In this document: piece after piece, positions 1 to 10,100 of the stretch
How positions within the stretch are numbered: the first letter of the stretch is position 1
Layout of the letters: the number at the start of each line of letters is the position of its first letter
Translations under genes and position numbers: made by a program
The notes under the pieces: generated by a model
Told to the model about the DNA's origin: nothing
Databases searched by the model: none
Seen by the model: the letters and a program-made list of their open reading frames with translations, nothing else
Source: CAZEAB01 sp964552945
GTDB taxonomy: Archaea; Nanobdellota; Nanobdellia; Woesearchaeales; GW2011-AR9
NCBI GenBank assembly: GCA_964552945.1
Contig: CAZKIP010000005.1
Coordinates: forward strand, 31,980 to 95,979
Direction: 5' to 3'
Length of the DNA: 64,000 bases

Positions 1-47
1 ATAATGTTTTTACTTAGTTTTATATATTATAAAAAAATACTAACGGC

Positions 48-425
48 ATGAAAAAAAAAGAGGTTCCTAAATCATTGAGGATTTGGTTTAAAATTCATTT
101 TTTGGCAGACATGATTTTTGCTATACCACTTTTTATTGCTCCAGTTTGGTTTCTAAACATTCTAGGTTTTACAATTGTTGAACCGGTAACGGCCAGATTA
201 GTTGCCGCAGCTCTTTTAGGTATTGGAGGAACTTCTTACTTCACCAAAGAAAAATATTCTTTTGACATCCTTCTAACATTAAAATTAATATGGAGTTCTA
301 CAGCGGTAATTGGTTTAATTTGGTCGATTATTGATGGCGCACCATTAATTACTTGGTTAATTGTTATAATCTTTGCTGCTTTCTTTGGAGTGTGGCTTTA
401 CTATAAACGAACTATTTCTAGTTAA
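48..425 (+). CDS. small four-helix membrane protein, function unknown
   Basis: The 125-residue product has four hydrophobic segments (about residues 18-38, 45-62, 72-93 and 99-117) separated by short charged loops, so it is an integral membrane protein. I recognise no catalytic motif. A TATA-like stretch at 20-29 lies about 25 bp before the ATG and fits a leaderless archaeal transcript. The basic N-terminus suggests a cytoplasmic start. It runs in the same direction as the cyclase gene 33 bp downstream and may share its transcript. Confidence 0.75.
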   Translation: MKKKEVPKSLRIWFKIHFLADMIFAIPLFIAPVWFLNILGFTIVEPVTARLVAAALLGIGGTSYFTKEKYSFDILLTLKLIWSSTAVIGLIWSIIDGAPLITWLIVIIFAAFFGVWLYYKRTISS

Positions 426-458
426 AACTTATAAATAAGAAGTTTTTTTGGTGTATTA

Positions 459-1160
459 ATGGCTAAAACCAGAAAAAAAGTAAGAGAACACAAAACAAGA
501 AAGAAGCCTCACTCAGAGATACTTACAGTTATGTTTATTGATATCGTTAGTTATACAAAAACTACTGCAAATTTGAGTAGAGAAAGGTTTGATGAGTTAC
601 ATGAAACATTTGATGAACTTTCCCTTCCTGTATTTGAGAAGCATGAAGGAACCGTAATTAAGAAAATTGGAGATGCTTTCATGATAACTTTCAAAACTGC
701 GACAGACGCGGTTCTTTGTGGGATGGATCTTCAGAATACTTTTAGAAGTTACAATAGAGAGTACAAACTTAAAATGCCTCTTCAAATAAGGGTGGCTTTA
801 CACGCAGGAGAAGTTTTAGTTAGAAAAGGTGATGTTTATGGGGATACCGTTAACACTGCTGCTAGAATAGAAGGAATTGCTTCTGCTAACGACATTTATT
901 TCAGTGAATCGGTTTATAATGCCATGAATAAAAAAGAAATTCCTTACTTATTTATTGGCCAAAGGAAGTTGAAAGGATTAAAAGTTCCGCTTAGAATTTT
1001 CAGGGTTAAGAATTCTTTGGATAGGAAGAAAGAGAGACAAAGAAAGTTAAAAAGAATGAAGAAAAGGTTTTACAGGTTTTTATGGAAGATCTTTGCTTTG
1101 GCTGCTTTACTTGGTCTGCTAATTTTCATTTATGTTTATTTGATTAGAAATTTCTATTGA
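459..1160 (+). CDS. class III adenylate/guanylate cyclase with C-terminal membrane anchor
   Basis: Residues 19-180 form a class III nucleotidyl cyclase domain. The metal-binding aspartates are Asp28 in FIDIVSYT and Asp72 in KKIGDAFM. The segment YGDTVNTAARIEG holds the catalytic Asn132 and Arg136, and Lys69 sits where the base-recognising lysine is expected. All key residues are present, so an active cyclase making a cyclic nucleotide from a nucleoside triphosphate is likely; ATP versus GTP cannot be decided. A basic linker (183-205) and one helix at about 206-228 follow, so the catalytic domain should be cytoplasmic and held by a tail anchor. Class III cyclases usually have their membrane parts N-terminal, so this order is unusual. 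Confidence 0.88.
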   Translation: MAKTRKKVREHKTRKKPHSEILTVMFIDIVSYTKTTANLSRERFDELHETFDELSLPVFEKHEGTVIKKIGDAFMITFKTATDAVLCGMDLQNTFRSYNREYKLKMPLQIRVALHAGEVLVRKGDVYGDTVNTAARIEGIASANDIYFSESVYNAMNKKEIPYLFIGQRKLKGLKVPLRIFRVKNSLDRKKERQRKLKRMKKRFYRFLWKIFALAALLGLLIFIYVYLIRNFY

Positions 1161-1241
1161 GGTTGTTAATGTTTGTTTCAATTGGAGAAACCTATGATTC
1201 TGCTCACAATATTTATATAGATTCTAATAAACATATTTTTT

Positions 1242-1895
1242 ATGTGGGTAGCAAAAATAAAATATCAACACGATGACTGTGTCACAACACCAAAAGCAGT
1301 AAAACATGGTATTACTATATTTGCTACTCCAGGGAGTTCTTATAATGATGATAAATACCTATATAACACAGGATTCTTAATGTTACGAGGTTCTGAGAAA
1401 GGAAAGAAAGGATTTATTAGAGATCTCAAAAAAGATAAGAGAGTAATTAAAGTTGAGGTAAATAAAGATTTAGCTATTTTTGTTGAAAGGATACCAAATG
1501 AAAAAAAAGAATATTCGGCTTTTAGATCAAAAGAAATTATGGTTGTTAAACCAGTACATGTAAATCCAAATGATGGTTATGAATACTGGGAGATATGTTC
1601 ATGGGATAAGAAACACATTAACAAATTTTTTACAGATATTAAAAAAATTGGTACAGCTAAATTATTAAGTATTAAAAAAATGAAACTGAATGATGTGTAT
1701 CATTTTCACGTAAGTCCAAACCTTACATCTAAACAAAAAGAAGCTTTAGATTTAGCAATGGAATATGGCTACTTTAACGTCCCACGAAAAGTTGATTTGG
1801 ATGTATTGGCAAAAAGAATGAAGATTTCTAGACAAGCGTTTTCTGAACATTTACGAAAAGCAGAAGCAAAACTTCTACCAGTTTTAACTGAGTGA
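1242..1895 (+). CDS. HTH_10 (bacterio-opsin activator-type) transcription regulator
   Basis: The C-terminal 55 residues (LTSKQKEALDLAMEYGYFNV, then DLDVLAKRMKISRQAFSEHL) match the HTH_10 domain of archaeal Bat-type regulators. The N-terminal ~150 residues form a mixed alpha/beta domain that may sense a ligand; I cannot name the ligand. A TATA box at 1209-1217 places the transcription start at or near the ATG. Its targets are unknown; the two small membrane-protein genes downstream are candidates by position only. Confidence 0.8.
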   Translation: MWVAKIKYQHDDCVTTPKAVKHGITIFATPGSSYNDDKYLYNTGFLMLRGSEKGKKGFIRDLKKDKRVIKVEVNKDLAIFVERIPNEKKEYSAFRSKEIMVVKPVHVNPNDGYEYWEICSWDKKHINKFFTDIKKIGTAKLLSIKKMKLNDVYHFHVSPNLTSKQKEALDLAMEYGYFNVPRKVDLDVLAKRMKISRQAFSEHLRKAEAKLLPVLTE

Positions 1896-1994
1896 GTTGA
1901 GAAAGCATTCATATGAAAGCACAAATTAGTTATTTTGGATGGTTTCTACTTCTAAGTGATTAAAATGAAATTAAAAGAATTGGAGGAATTAAAA

Positions 1995-2333
1995 ATGAAT
2001 GAAAATAATATTTTAGTTAATCTCGGAATTGGTTTAAGTACTCTTGTCTTAGGTGTATATTTAGGAAGTGGTTATGGTAATAGTAACTTAATTGAATCTT
2101 CGTCTATTTATAGACAATTAAGTATAAATAGAAAAATTGAACAAACTTTACCCAGTCAAATAAAAAAAGAATATTTTTCTTGGAAGGAAGAAAATGGAGA
2201 TGCACCTATTGGATATTGTAATTCTATTTTAGAAGGTCAAAATAATGATGAAATTCTTTATTTAGGTAAAACTTGTCTTGAATTAGTTTGTGATGGAATG
2301 GGATATAATTCAAATAGGTGTGAGGTAAAATAA
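1995..2333 (+). CDS. small secreted or membrane-anchored protein, unknown
   Basis: The start was set at the ATG at 1995 because GGAGG at 1982-1986 is 8 bases upstream; an in-frame ATG at 1956 lacks such a site. The 112-residue product has one N-terminal hydrophobic helix with small residues (about 7-25), then a polar domain with three cysteines in its C-terminal half (YCNSIL, TCLELVC and RCEVK contexts) that could form disulfides outside the cell. No family is recognised. The next gene has the same layout and also uses a strong Shine-Dalgarno site, so the two probably share a transcript. Confidence 0.65.
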   Translation: MNENNILVNLGIGLSTLVLGVYLGSGYGNSNLIESSSIYRQLSINRKIEQTLPSQIKKEYFSWKEENGDAPIGYCNSILEGQNNDEILYLGKTCLELVCDGMGYNSNRCEVK

Positions 2334-2388
2334 TTTCCCATCTACAAAACAAAAAAATAATAGTAAATAAAATTTAGGAGGAAACAAA

Positions 2389-2700
2389 ATGTTAGAAAAT
2401 TTGATACCACAGTACGCACATTATACAAGAAAACATGTAACAACTGCTTTTATTTTAGGAAGCGTATTGTCCTTTGGTTTAGGCATGTATTTTGCTGTTG
2501 AAAAACATATGAACCAACCACAAAGGGTTGAAGTAGTAGATATAAACCATGATGGTAAATCAGATCTTGTTGTACACGGAAAATGGAACTATAAAAAATT
2601 TATTTTCTTGGCACAAGAAGATGGTTCATACAAAAGTACAAATCAACTTAAGGAAGAATCGATGGAGTTGTTAGAAAAGAAGTATGATTCTATGGAGTAA
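2389..2700 (+). CDS. small membrane-anchored protein with DxNxDGxxD motif
   Basis: The 103-residue product has an N-terminal hydrophobic segment (about 19-37) and an exposed domain containing DINHDGKSDLVV. That is the calcium-binding loop pattern of FG-GAP, dockerin and EF-hand-like repeats. A single copy is too little for a beta-propeller, so the motif may only bind calcium locally. AGGAGG at 2376-2381 supports the start. The stop codon lies just before the end of the convergent transporter gene. Confidence 0.65.
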   Translation: MLENLIPQYAHYTRKHVTTAFILGSVLSFGLGMYFAVEKHMNQPQRVEVVDINHDGKSDLVVHGKWNYKKFIFLAQEDGSYKSTNQLKEESMELLEKKYDSME

Positions 2701-2722
2701 GAATGTATGAGGAATCTTTCCT

Positions 2723-3925
2723 CTACAACACAAAATACAATATCACCGGCAATATCAAACAGCCCATCAAATGGTTCTTGCCAATGTTCCAAGAAGTAGC
2801 CAACAACCCCAATGCAGTTGCAGTCATCAATATAACCACTCCCATAAAGGCATCGAAATATAAAGTTAGTAAAAGTATAAATCCCAAGATAGAATAAACA
2901 ATGTAAGTATAATTAACCTTAACAATTAAAGAAGCAAACAATTTAGATAATCTCAAAGCAAGAATCGTAGCAACCCCTCCCACTAACAAAGCAACTCCTA
3001 AAAAAAGGAGCATCATTTCAAAATTAACCAACCCCAACAACTCTTTAACAACAACAATGGCCCCATTCCTCGCCTTCTCTAAAAGATAAACGGTTCCAAT
3101 ACTTATCAACATATTAGCAGTGTTAATCCCTCCTACTAAAGAAAGAAATCCCTCATCACCAATATCTCCCACAATGTTAGTTGCAACTATTGCTGCTTGT
3201 GAAGATCCAAACCCTGGCAAGAACGCCGCTATAAAACCAACCCCTGATGCAGCCGAAATAGATTTAGACAAATTTTTCTTCGATAAAGTCAAAGGTTTAG
3301 ACAAATCTTGTTCAGGGATGGAAGAATTTTGTGCTAAGCTGGTAATTAAAATAGAAAAACCAAACAATCCAGATAGAAGTGGAAACAAAGGTTGTTCCAA
3401 AGGAATGTTAAATACAAGTAAACCCAAACATCCAGATAATAAGAAAGCAGTTAACGATTTCAACCTTTTCCCCTTATCCTTCATAATCATGTATGCCATG
3501 ATTACAATTAGCAAATAACCAACGATTCCTTTCATGTGAGGAGCAATTAAACCCATTGAACCCAAGAAAAACGGAAATAAGAGTAAACAAAGTAATAAAC
3601 TTCCTAAAGAACCAATTAAAGTGTAGGTTATCGCATTATGCCCTTCTCCCTTATGTAACAATCTGTGGCCAGGAAGAACATTAAGCTCCTGTCCCGCATC
3701 TGGAGCACCCAAATAGATAGAAGGAATGGAATCAAGGAAAGAATGCGTAATTGCCAAGGAGATGATATATACCGCTAAAACAATTGGAGAGGTTATGCTT
3801 AATAATAAAGGTGAAAATGAAAGAACCAAGACAGAAATAAGGTTTACATGGATCCCAGGAACTAGTCCTGTGATGATTCCAGATAGAACTCCCAGAATTA
3901 AAGCAGCTATAATCTCAGTGAACAT
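2723..3925 (-). CDS. TctA/DUF112-family membrane transporter
   Basis: The 400-residue protein is almost entirely hydrophobic with about 10-12 membrane helices. It carries the glycine/proline-rich signatures of the TctA family: GLVPGIHVNLIS near the N-terminus and the repeated GFIAAFLPGFGSSQA mid-protein. TctA proteins are the large membrane subunits of tripartite tricarboxylate transporters. No TctB or TctC gene is nearby, as is usual for the archaeal single-component branch, so the substrate is unknown. I place the start at 3925 rather than an upstream codon because TTTATAAA at about 3944-3951 lies 23 bp before it, inside the longer reading frame. Confidence 0.82.
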   Translation of the reverse strand: MFTEIIAALILGVLSGIITGLVPGIHVNLISVLVLSFSPLLLSITSPIVLAVYIISLAITHSFLDSIPSIYLGAPDAGQELNVLPGHRLLHKGEGHNAITYTLIGSLGSLLLCLLLFPFFLGSMGLIAPHMKGIVGYLLIVIMAYMIMKDKGKRLKSLTAFLLSGCLGLLVFNIPLEQPLFPLLSGLFGFSILITSLAQNSSIPEQDLSKPLTLSKKNLSKSISAASGVGFIAAFLPGFGSSQAAIVATNIVGDIGDEGFLSLVGGINTANMLISIGTVYLLEKARNGAIVVVKELLGLVNFEMMLLFLGVALLVGGVATILALRLSKLFASLIVKVNYTYIVYSILGFILLLTLYFDAFMGVVILMTATALGLLATSWNIGKNHLMGCLILPVILYFVL

Positions 3926-4037
3926 TCTATCAATAATAATAACCTTTATAAAATCCTTTTCGCTTCTCAAGGATAATGGTAGGTGTTAAAAAGAACAAAA
4001 CATCTTTTTGCACCCAAAAAAACAGAGGTGACTGTTT

Positions 4038-5810
4038 TTGGTAGGTGTTTCAGCTGATGTTTTCATAGAGTTAGGTTTCGTGATAATTGTTGCTGGCTTT
4101 GCTGCTTTAATCTTAAAATTCTTTAAACAACCACAAATTTTAGCCTATGTTCTGGTGGGAGTTCTCTTGAAACCCCTTTTAAGTGGAGTTTCTATCCTTC
4201 TTGACAAAATATCCGTAGTAGGATTTATTCCAGTTGAGTTACCCACAATCATTTCTGACATAAATGCGGTTGAACCAATGGCAGTAATTGGAATTGCCTT
4301 CCTATTATTCATTGTAGGTTTAGAAATGGACATAAAAAATCTTAGAAATGTAGCCTTAGTTTCCACTCTTGGTGGAGGAATTCAAATTCTGATAATCTTT
4401 ATGGTAGGATATCTTGTTTCTTTGATGTTAGGTTTCTTAAGTTTGGAAGCCGCCTACATTGGTTTAATCATTGCTTTCTCATCAACAATGGTAGTAATGA
4501 AACTTCTTTCTGATAAAAGAGAATTAAATACTCTCCATGGAAGGTTAGCTGTAGGTATTTTACTTATGCAAGACATAGTTGCCATTTTTGCAATCTCAAT
4601 CCTAACTTCAATTGAAAGTTTTACTATGTCACTATTTGTAATTGCCCTAATGAAATTTGTTGCACTTTTCTTGATAGCATACTTAGCAAGCAAATATCTT
4701 TTCCCTAGAATTTTTAAGTTTGCAGCTCGTCATCAAGAACTTTTGTTAATCCTTTCATTAGCAGTTTGTTTCATCTTTGCAATAACTTTCCACTATATTG
4801 GATTCCCCATAGCTATTGGAGCTTTTCTAGCTGGAATTACACTTGGAAACTTAGATTATAACATTGAAATTATTGGAAAAATAAAAAGTTTAAAAGATTT
4901 CTTCTCCCTTCTATTTTTTGTTACCTTAGGCCTTGGCATATCTTTAAGTGTCGTTAAAGAGATGTGGATACACCTACTGGTTTTTTTAGGAGTAGTTATG
5001 TTTGTTAAACCATTCGTTATAATGACCATTTGCTCTCTTTTCAAGTATACAAAAAAACCATCATTTTTAACAGCAAATGCCCTCTCACAAGTTGGAGAAT
5101 TCTCTTTAATACTTGTAGCCCAGGGACTTGCCTTAGGACATATCACACAAGAATTATTTTCTCTAACAGTTATAATAACTCTTATCTCAATTACCTTAAC
5201 TTCCTACTATATTGAATACAACCAATTTTTCTTCAAACTTTTAGAGAAACCATTGAGAATTTTTGATAGTTTCACCACAGAAGGATTAGAGTATCTACCA
5301 ACGAAAGCTAAACCATCAACGGTTTTATGTGGTCACAATAGGATAGGATACAGTATCTTAAATCAATTTCAAAAAACTAAGAAAAAAATTCTAATTATAG
5401 ATTACAATCCAGAAGTTATTTCTCATTTGGTAAAAGAAGGGTACCATTGTATATACGGAGAAGCAACAGATGAAGAAGTAATGTCTAGAATGAATCTTTC
5501 AAAAATAAAATTATTAATTTCAACTATTCCTGAAAAGAAAGATAACTTGTTAATAATTAGAAAGGTAAGAGATACGAACAGAAAAGCGAAGATAATTGTA
5601 ACTGCATCAAATATTGAAGAAGCACTTAGCTTATACGAACATGGAGCTGATTACGTCATTCTACCACATTTCCTTGGAGGAGAACACGTTTCAAACCTAA
5701 TTGGAAAAATGCGAAAGAAAAAAATTAAGATTAGAGAAGAAAAAGATAAACATATCAAACATTTAAAAGAAAGAAAAGACATTGGTCATGAACATCCTAA
5801 ACATCATTAA
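4038..5810 (+). CDS. Kef/CPA2-type cation-proton antiporter with TrkA-N domain
   Basis: Residues 1-390 form about 12 membrane helices of the Na+/H+ exchanger (CPA2) fold. A cytosolic RCK/TrkA-N domain begins near residue 427 (CGHNRIGYSI nucleotide-binding loop, then IIDYNPE). The architecture is that of KefB/KefC-like K+/H+ antiporters gated by NAD(H) binding. The start codon is TTG at 4038, preceded by GAGGTG at 4025-4030; no better ATG exists. The C-terminus is lysine-rich and ends in a histidine-rich tail (GHEHPKHH). Cation specificity (K+ or Na+) cannot be told from sequence. Confidence 0.88.
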   Translation: MVGVSADVFIELGFVIIVAGFAALILKFFKQPQILAYVLVGVLLKPLLSGVSILLDKISVVGFIPVELPTIISDINAVEPMAVIGIAFLLFIVGLEMDIKNLRNVALVSTLGGGIQILIIFMVGYLVSLMLGFLSLEAAYIGLIIAFSSTMVVMKLLSDKRELNTLHGRLAVGILLMQDIVAIFAISILTSIESFTMSLFVIALMKFVALFLIAYLASKYLFPRIFKFAARHQELLLILSLAVCFIFAITFHYIGFPIAIGAFLAGITLGNLDYNIEIIGKIKSLKDFFSLLFFVTLGLGISLSVVKEMWIHLLVFLGVVMFVKPFVIMTICSLFKYTKKPSFLTANALSQVGEFSLILVAQGLALGHITQELFSLTVIITLISITLTSYYIEYNQFFFKLLEKPLRIFDSFTTEGLEYLPTKAKPSTVLCGHNRIGYSILNQFQKTKKKILIIDYNPEVISHLVKEGYHCIYGEATDEEVMSRMNLSKIKLLISTIPEKKDNLLIIRKVRDTNRKAKIIVTASNIEEALSLYEHGADYVILPHFLGGEHVSNLIGKMRKKKIKIREEKDKHIKHLKERKDIGHEHPKHH

Positions 5811-5860
5811 CCAGATATAACAAGGAAAGATTAATAAAAAATCCAAAAAATTCTTCTTAT

Positions 5861-6802
5861 ATGAATTTTCAAAAAATACCACCAGTAGAAACAAGTAAAT
5901 TTTATCTAGATTTAGCTTTCAGGAAAGCGAGAGAAAAATCAGTAGAATTTAAGAAAAAAACAAGAGATGTACTAGTAAAATCAAAAATAAAAGAAACTCA
6001 AAAAATTGATGTTATTAAAGATGTATTAACATCAAAATTAAAAAAAATTCTTCATTCATTCCCAGAGACCATAAAACTACCTCCTTTTTACCAAGAACTA
6101 ATCAAATTGACACTAGATTTTCCAATATTCAAAAAATCATTTGGAGCAATGGTTTGGGCAGATGGGAAAATAAAAGGCTTCAGTAAAGATTATGTTAGAA
6201 GAATTTCTAGATGTAACGATCCAGCAAAAATTAAGCAATATAGTAGAGAATATTATGGAAGGATTTCCTCAGTGATGAAACAAATAAGTAAAAATTTACA
6301 TTATTTGGAAGAATCTAGAAAAGTTATGAAAACATACCCAGACATAAAAGATATGTTCACAATATGTTTGTATGGTTTTCCAAATGTTGGAAAAACAACA
6401 CTTCTTAACAAATTGACAGGAACTAAAGCAAAAATTGCAGCTTATTCATTCACCACAGTTAGTATAAATGCTGGTTACTTTAAAATCAGAGAGGAGAATG
6501 TCCAAGTATTAGATGTTCCAGGGATCTTAAATAGAGATGAAAGAATGAACAACATCGAATTGCAAGCAGAGTTAGTCTTAGATGAATTAGCTGACATAAT
6601 AGTATATGTGTTTGACCTTACAGAGAATTGTGGATACAACATGAAGAAACAAATGGAATTGTATAAAAAAGTTAAAGGTAAAAAAACGTTAGTTTTTCTT
6701 TCTAAAAAAGACCTTCTTGACGATGAAATGGAAGGGTTCAAGCACAAACATTACTCTTTAGAAGAAATTAAAGAAGAGATTGGCAAGATGCTTAATAGTT
6801 AA
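5861..6802 (+). CDS. Nog1-type GTPase, large-subunit ribosome assembly
   Basis: This 313-residue protein has the N-terminal helical NOG1 domain (1-165) followed by an OBG/Nog1-family G domain. The motifs are G1 GFPNVGKTT near residue 172, G2 TT in the YSFTTVS segment, G3 DVPG and G4 SKKD. Archaeal Nog1 proteins have this length and lack the long eukaryotic C-terminal extension. The family acts in 50S/60S subunit biogenesis in the cytoplasm. The G4 motif is SKKD rather than NKxD, which occurs in this family. Confidence 0.88.
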   Translation: MNFQKIPPVETSKFYLDLAFRKAREKSVEFKKKTRDVLVKSKIKETQKIDVIKDVLTSKLKKILHSFPETIKLPPFYQELIKLTLDFPIFKKSFGAMVWADGKIKGFSKDYVRRISRCNDPAKIKQYSREYYGRISSVMKQISKNLHYLEESRKVMKTYPDIKDMFTICLYGFPNVGKTTLLNKLTGTKAKIAAYSFTTVSINAGYFKIREENVQVLDVPGILNRDERMNNIELQAELVLDELADIIVYVFDLTENCGYNMKKQMELYKKVKGKKTLVFLSKKDLLDDEMEGFKHKHYSLEEIKEEIGKMLNS

Positions 6803-6844
6803 ATTCTTTTTTTGAAAGCATAGTTTCATAGTTACGAAAGTCAG

Positions 6845-6888
6845 AAGTTTAACAACTTAGAAAACTATATAAAGGAGAACTATGTTCT
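6845..6888 (+). promoter_or_regulatory. promoter and candidate operators of the ArsR-surface protein operon
   Basis: A TATA box (CTATATAAAGG, about 6865-6875) lies about 28 bp before the ATG at 6898. Two short inverted repeats flank it: AAGTT-TAAC-AACTT at 6845-6858 upstream, and AGAAC-TAT-GTTCT at 6876-6888 between the TATA box and the start. ArsR-family dimers bind such dyads, so autoregulation by the encoded regulator is a reasonable inference. Confidence 0.5.
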
Positions 6889-6897
6889 AGAATAAGG

Positions 6898-7170
6898 ATG
6901 GAGCAAAAAGAGGAGAAACTATCACGAGCGATTAGTGCCTATTCTAGAAGACAAATTCTTAGACTTCTTGCAGATAAAGAATTAACCGTAAAAGAAATTG
7001 CTGCTAAGACCAATCTTTCTGTTTCCCTTGCCTCAAGACATCTAAAATTACTATATGATCTTGGTTTTCTAACTGTAAGAAAAGAATATCCTTTCAAATA
7101 TTATTCTCTTAAGATAAAAGAAATGAAAAGCTTGCTTGAAATGTACGATAAGGTAATTAAAAAAATATGA
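6898..7170 (+). CDS. ArsR-type winged-helix transcription regulator
   Basis: The 90-residue product is a single winged HTH: helices in ISAYSRRQILRLLAD, recognition helix in LSVSLASRHLKLLYDLGFLT, then a wing (KEYPFKYYSL). No metal-binding cysteines of classical ArsR/SmtB proteins are present, so it probably senses something other than a thiophilic metal. Its stop overlaps the start of the giant surface-protein gene (ATGA at 7167-7170), so the two are translationally coupled. It likely controls that adhesin-like protein and itself through the dyads around the promoter. Confidence 0.82.
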   Translation: MEQKEEKLSRAISAYSRRQILRLLADKELTVKEIAAKTNLSVSLASRHLKLLYDLGFLTVRKEYPFKYYSLKIKEMKSLLEMYDKVIKKI

Positions 7171-10100
7171 AAAGAAAAATAAGAAGTAAAAAAGCGGAGA
7201 AATGCCTGCACAAGGAAAGAGTTATCCTAGTAATGTTACTCTCAGCAGTACTGCTATTCTTCTTAGCAAGTAGTCCAAACTTTGGAACTAAAACTATTGT
7301 CGATTCGGTAGATTATTTTAATCAAGTTAGCTTATTTGATGGGAGTTCTATAACAGGAGCAGCCGTTATTGGCATATCTAGTACCGACAATGACGATGAT
7401 TTAGGAACTTTTGTTGATGATTTTGCTGATGGGATAAGTAATACTTCAAGATGGTTCAATCATACAACTAGAATGACCATACATCATGAAAATGAATTGA
7501 TGAGATTTAATGCCTCATTAGCTTCAACTGAAGGAAACGCATCAATTATAACTATAGAGAATTTGTCTATGCATTCATTTAATATAACTGCAAATGTAAC
7601 CTTACAAAATACATCAGATAGTCTTTCTACTGATGCATTGGCAACAATAGAATTAAGTTTATTTAACCAAACTAACCTTTCTCAAACCACAACATGTTCA
7701 GTAAATTTAGAAGAATCCTCAGGTGGAGCATATTATTTATATTTCGGAAACTCCACCACAAGTAATCCACCTCCAACAATTATTAATGCAGAAATGGCAA
7801 ATATTGGAGATAATTTGACAGGACTCCTGAGAATGGAGTATATTAATGACACTGAAACAATCAATTGTACTTTTACCACTGGATTTGATTCTTACTCTGT
7901 CAAAGGTGTTACTAAAGACATAGGACAAGATTTTGGAGCAGGCATTTTATCACAATTAACTACTCAAGGAGGTGCCGCTTCAGGTGATGTGAATGCCACA
8001 ATTGCGTCATTTAATTATAGTTTGGCTCCAGTTGCAAGTGCAAATAACGAACCTACCTCTACCATCCTTCTAAACACAACAGATTTAACAGCAAACGATA
8101 CCAATCAAAACTTAACAGCTTATTCAGAGACAAGTGATTTAGACAATGATGATGTATTTGTTGTTTACAATTGGTTATTAAATGGTTCATCTGTGATGGT
8201 CCTAAACATGCCTTTCTTGCCAAATGACAATAATGAAAGTGCTTCTACCCACAACTATGCTCTTGGTGATAATGGAAATAATACAGGAGGGGCATCATGG
8301 AACTCCACAGGAGGTTTTGATTTCAATGGCAGCTATGAATTTGATAGTATCGATGATTATCTTTCTTTAGAAAATTCCGGCCAATATGAACCTACCATGA
8401 ATTTTAGCATAGAAGCATGGGTTTATGTAAAAGGCAGTGGAAACAACGGAGGACAAAATGGAATCGTTAATAAAGACGGAGGGTTCAACGATGGTTTTAA
8501 TTTTGCGATTGGTGATTCTTCTGCCCCAACAGTAAATTTTGGAACTGGAGATTCTGGAGCCAGTGACATTGAAACAATCACAGAATTAAATCTCAACGAA
8601 TGGACCCATGTTGTTGCTTCATATAATGGAAGTAATACTTCAATTTACATCAATGGCGCGTTAGACTTTGTTGGTACAAGAACTGGTGCTTTAGCCTATA
8701 GTACAGGCGATTTAGAAATAGGAAGAAATAGGGATACACCACCCGGACAGGAAGGATATTTCAATGGTTCCATTGACAACGTTAGAATTTGGAATATAAC
8801 TTTAACCCCTGAACAAATTTCTGCTCTTTACAAAAATAGAACAGACCTAATCGTTTCACAAGAATTAAGTGTAGGAGATAATTGGACAGTAGATGTAACT
8901 CCAAACGATGGAGTTCTTGATGGAGCAATTAATAGATCTAACGATTTGTTGGTGTTAGATGTTACTGCACCAGCAGCCAACAATGACCCTACCTCTACCA
9001 TCCTTCTAAACACAACAGATTTAACTAAAAATGATACCAATCAAAACTTAACAGCTTATGTAGACACAAGTGATTTAGATGCTGATACAGTAAACGTTGT
9101 TTACAACTGGTTATTAAATGGTTCATCTGTGATGGTCCTAAATATGCCTTTCCTACCAAATGATGGAAATGAAACTGCTTCTACCCACAACTATGCTCTT
9201 GGAGATAATGGAAATGTTACTGGTGCTACATGGAATTCTACAGGTGGTTTTGATTTCAATGGCAGTTATGAATTTGATAGTGTTGATGATTACATTTCTA
9301 TAAGAGATAGAAGTGAGTTTGAATTAACCTCAAATATAACAATAGAAGCGTGGTTCTATTTGAAAGGCAATGGGAGCACAGGGATTAGTGGTCTTTTAAA
9401 TAAAGATGGTGGGTTTGGCAATGGATTTGATATTGAATTAGGAACTGATGATCTTTTGAATGTAGCTTTCAACACCGGAGATTTTGGATCAACAACTTTA
9501 GAAACTGCTGCAAACGCAATTTCTCTTAACAGATGGACCCATTTGGTAATAATGTATAATGGAAGCAATACTTCTATTTATATTGATGGCGCTTTAAATG
9601 TAGTTGGTACGAAAACTGGCGCATTAACTTACAGCACTGGAGATTTAGAGATAGGTAGGGCAATTAACTCCAGTGGACAAGAGGGTTATTTCAATGGTTC
9701 CATAGATAACGTTAGAATTTGGAATAGAACTTTAACCCCTGAACAAATTTCTGCACTCTACAAAAACAGGACAGATTTAATAGTTTCTCAAGAATTGAAT
9801 GTAGGAGATAATTGGACAGTAGATGTAACTCCAAACGATGGAGTTCTTGATGGAGCAATTAATAGATCTAACGATTTGTTGGTGTTAGACATAGTTGCAG
9901 CTGCTCCTAGTTGTGGAACTCTTACTTCTAATACTACTTTAACAGAGGACATTAATTCTACTGAAACATGTTTCACTATTGGTGCTCATGGAATTACTTT
10001 AGATTGTGATAATTATTTAATCAACTATTCCACAGAAGGTAGCGGAAATGGAATAGATAATACAGGATATCACAACGTAACAATTAAAGATTGTAGGATT

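Noticed and set aside
2703..2897. Short plus-strand frame at the end of the TctA-like gene
   Set aside because: It lies opposite the conserved C-terminal helices of the transporter and has no promoter or ribosome-binding site of its own.
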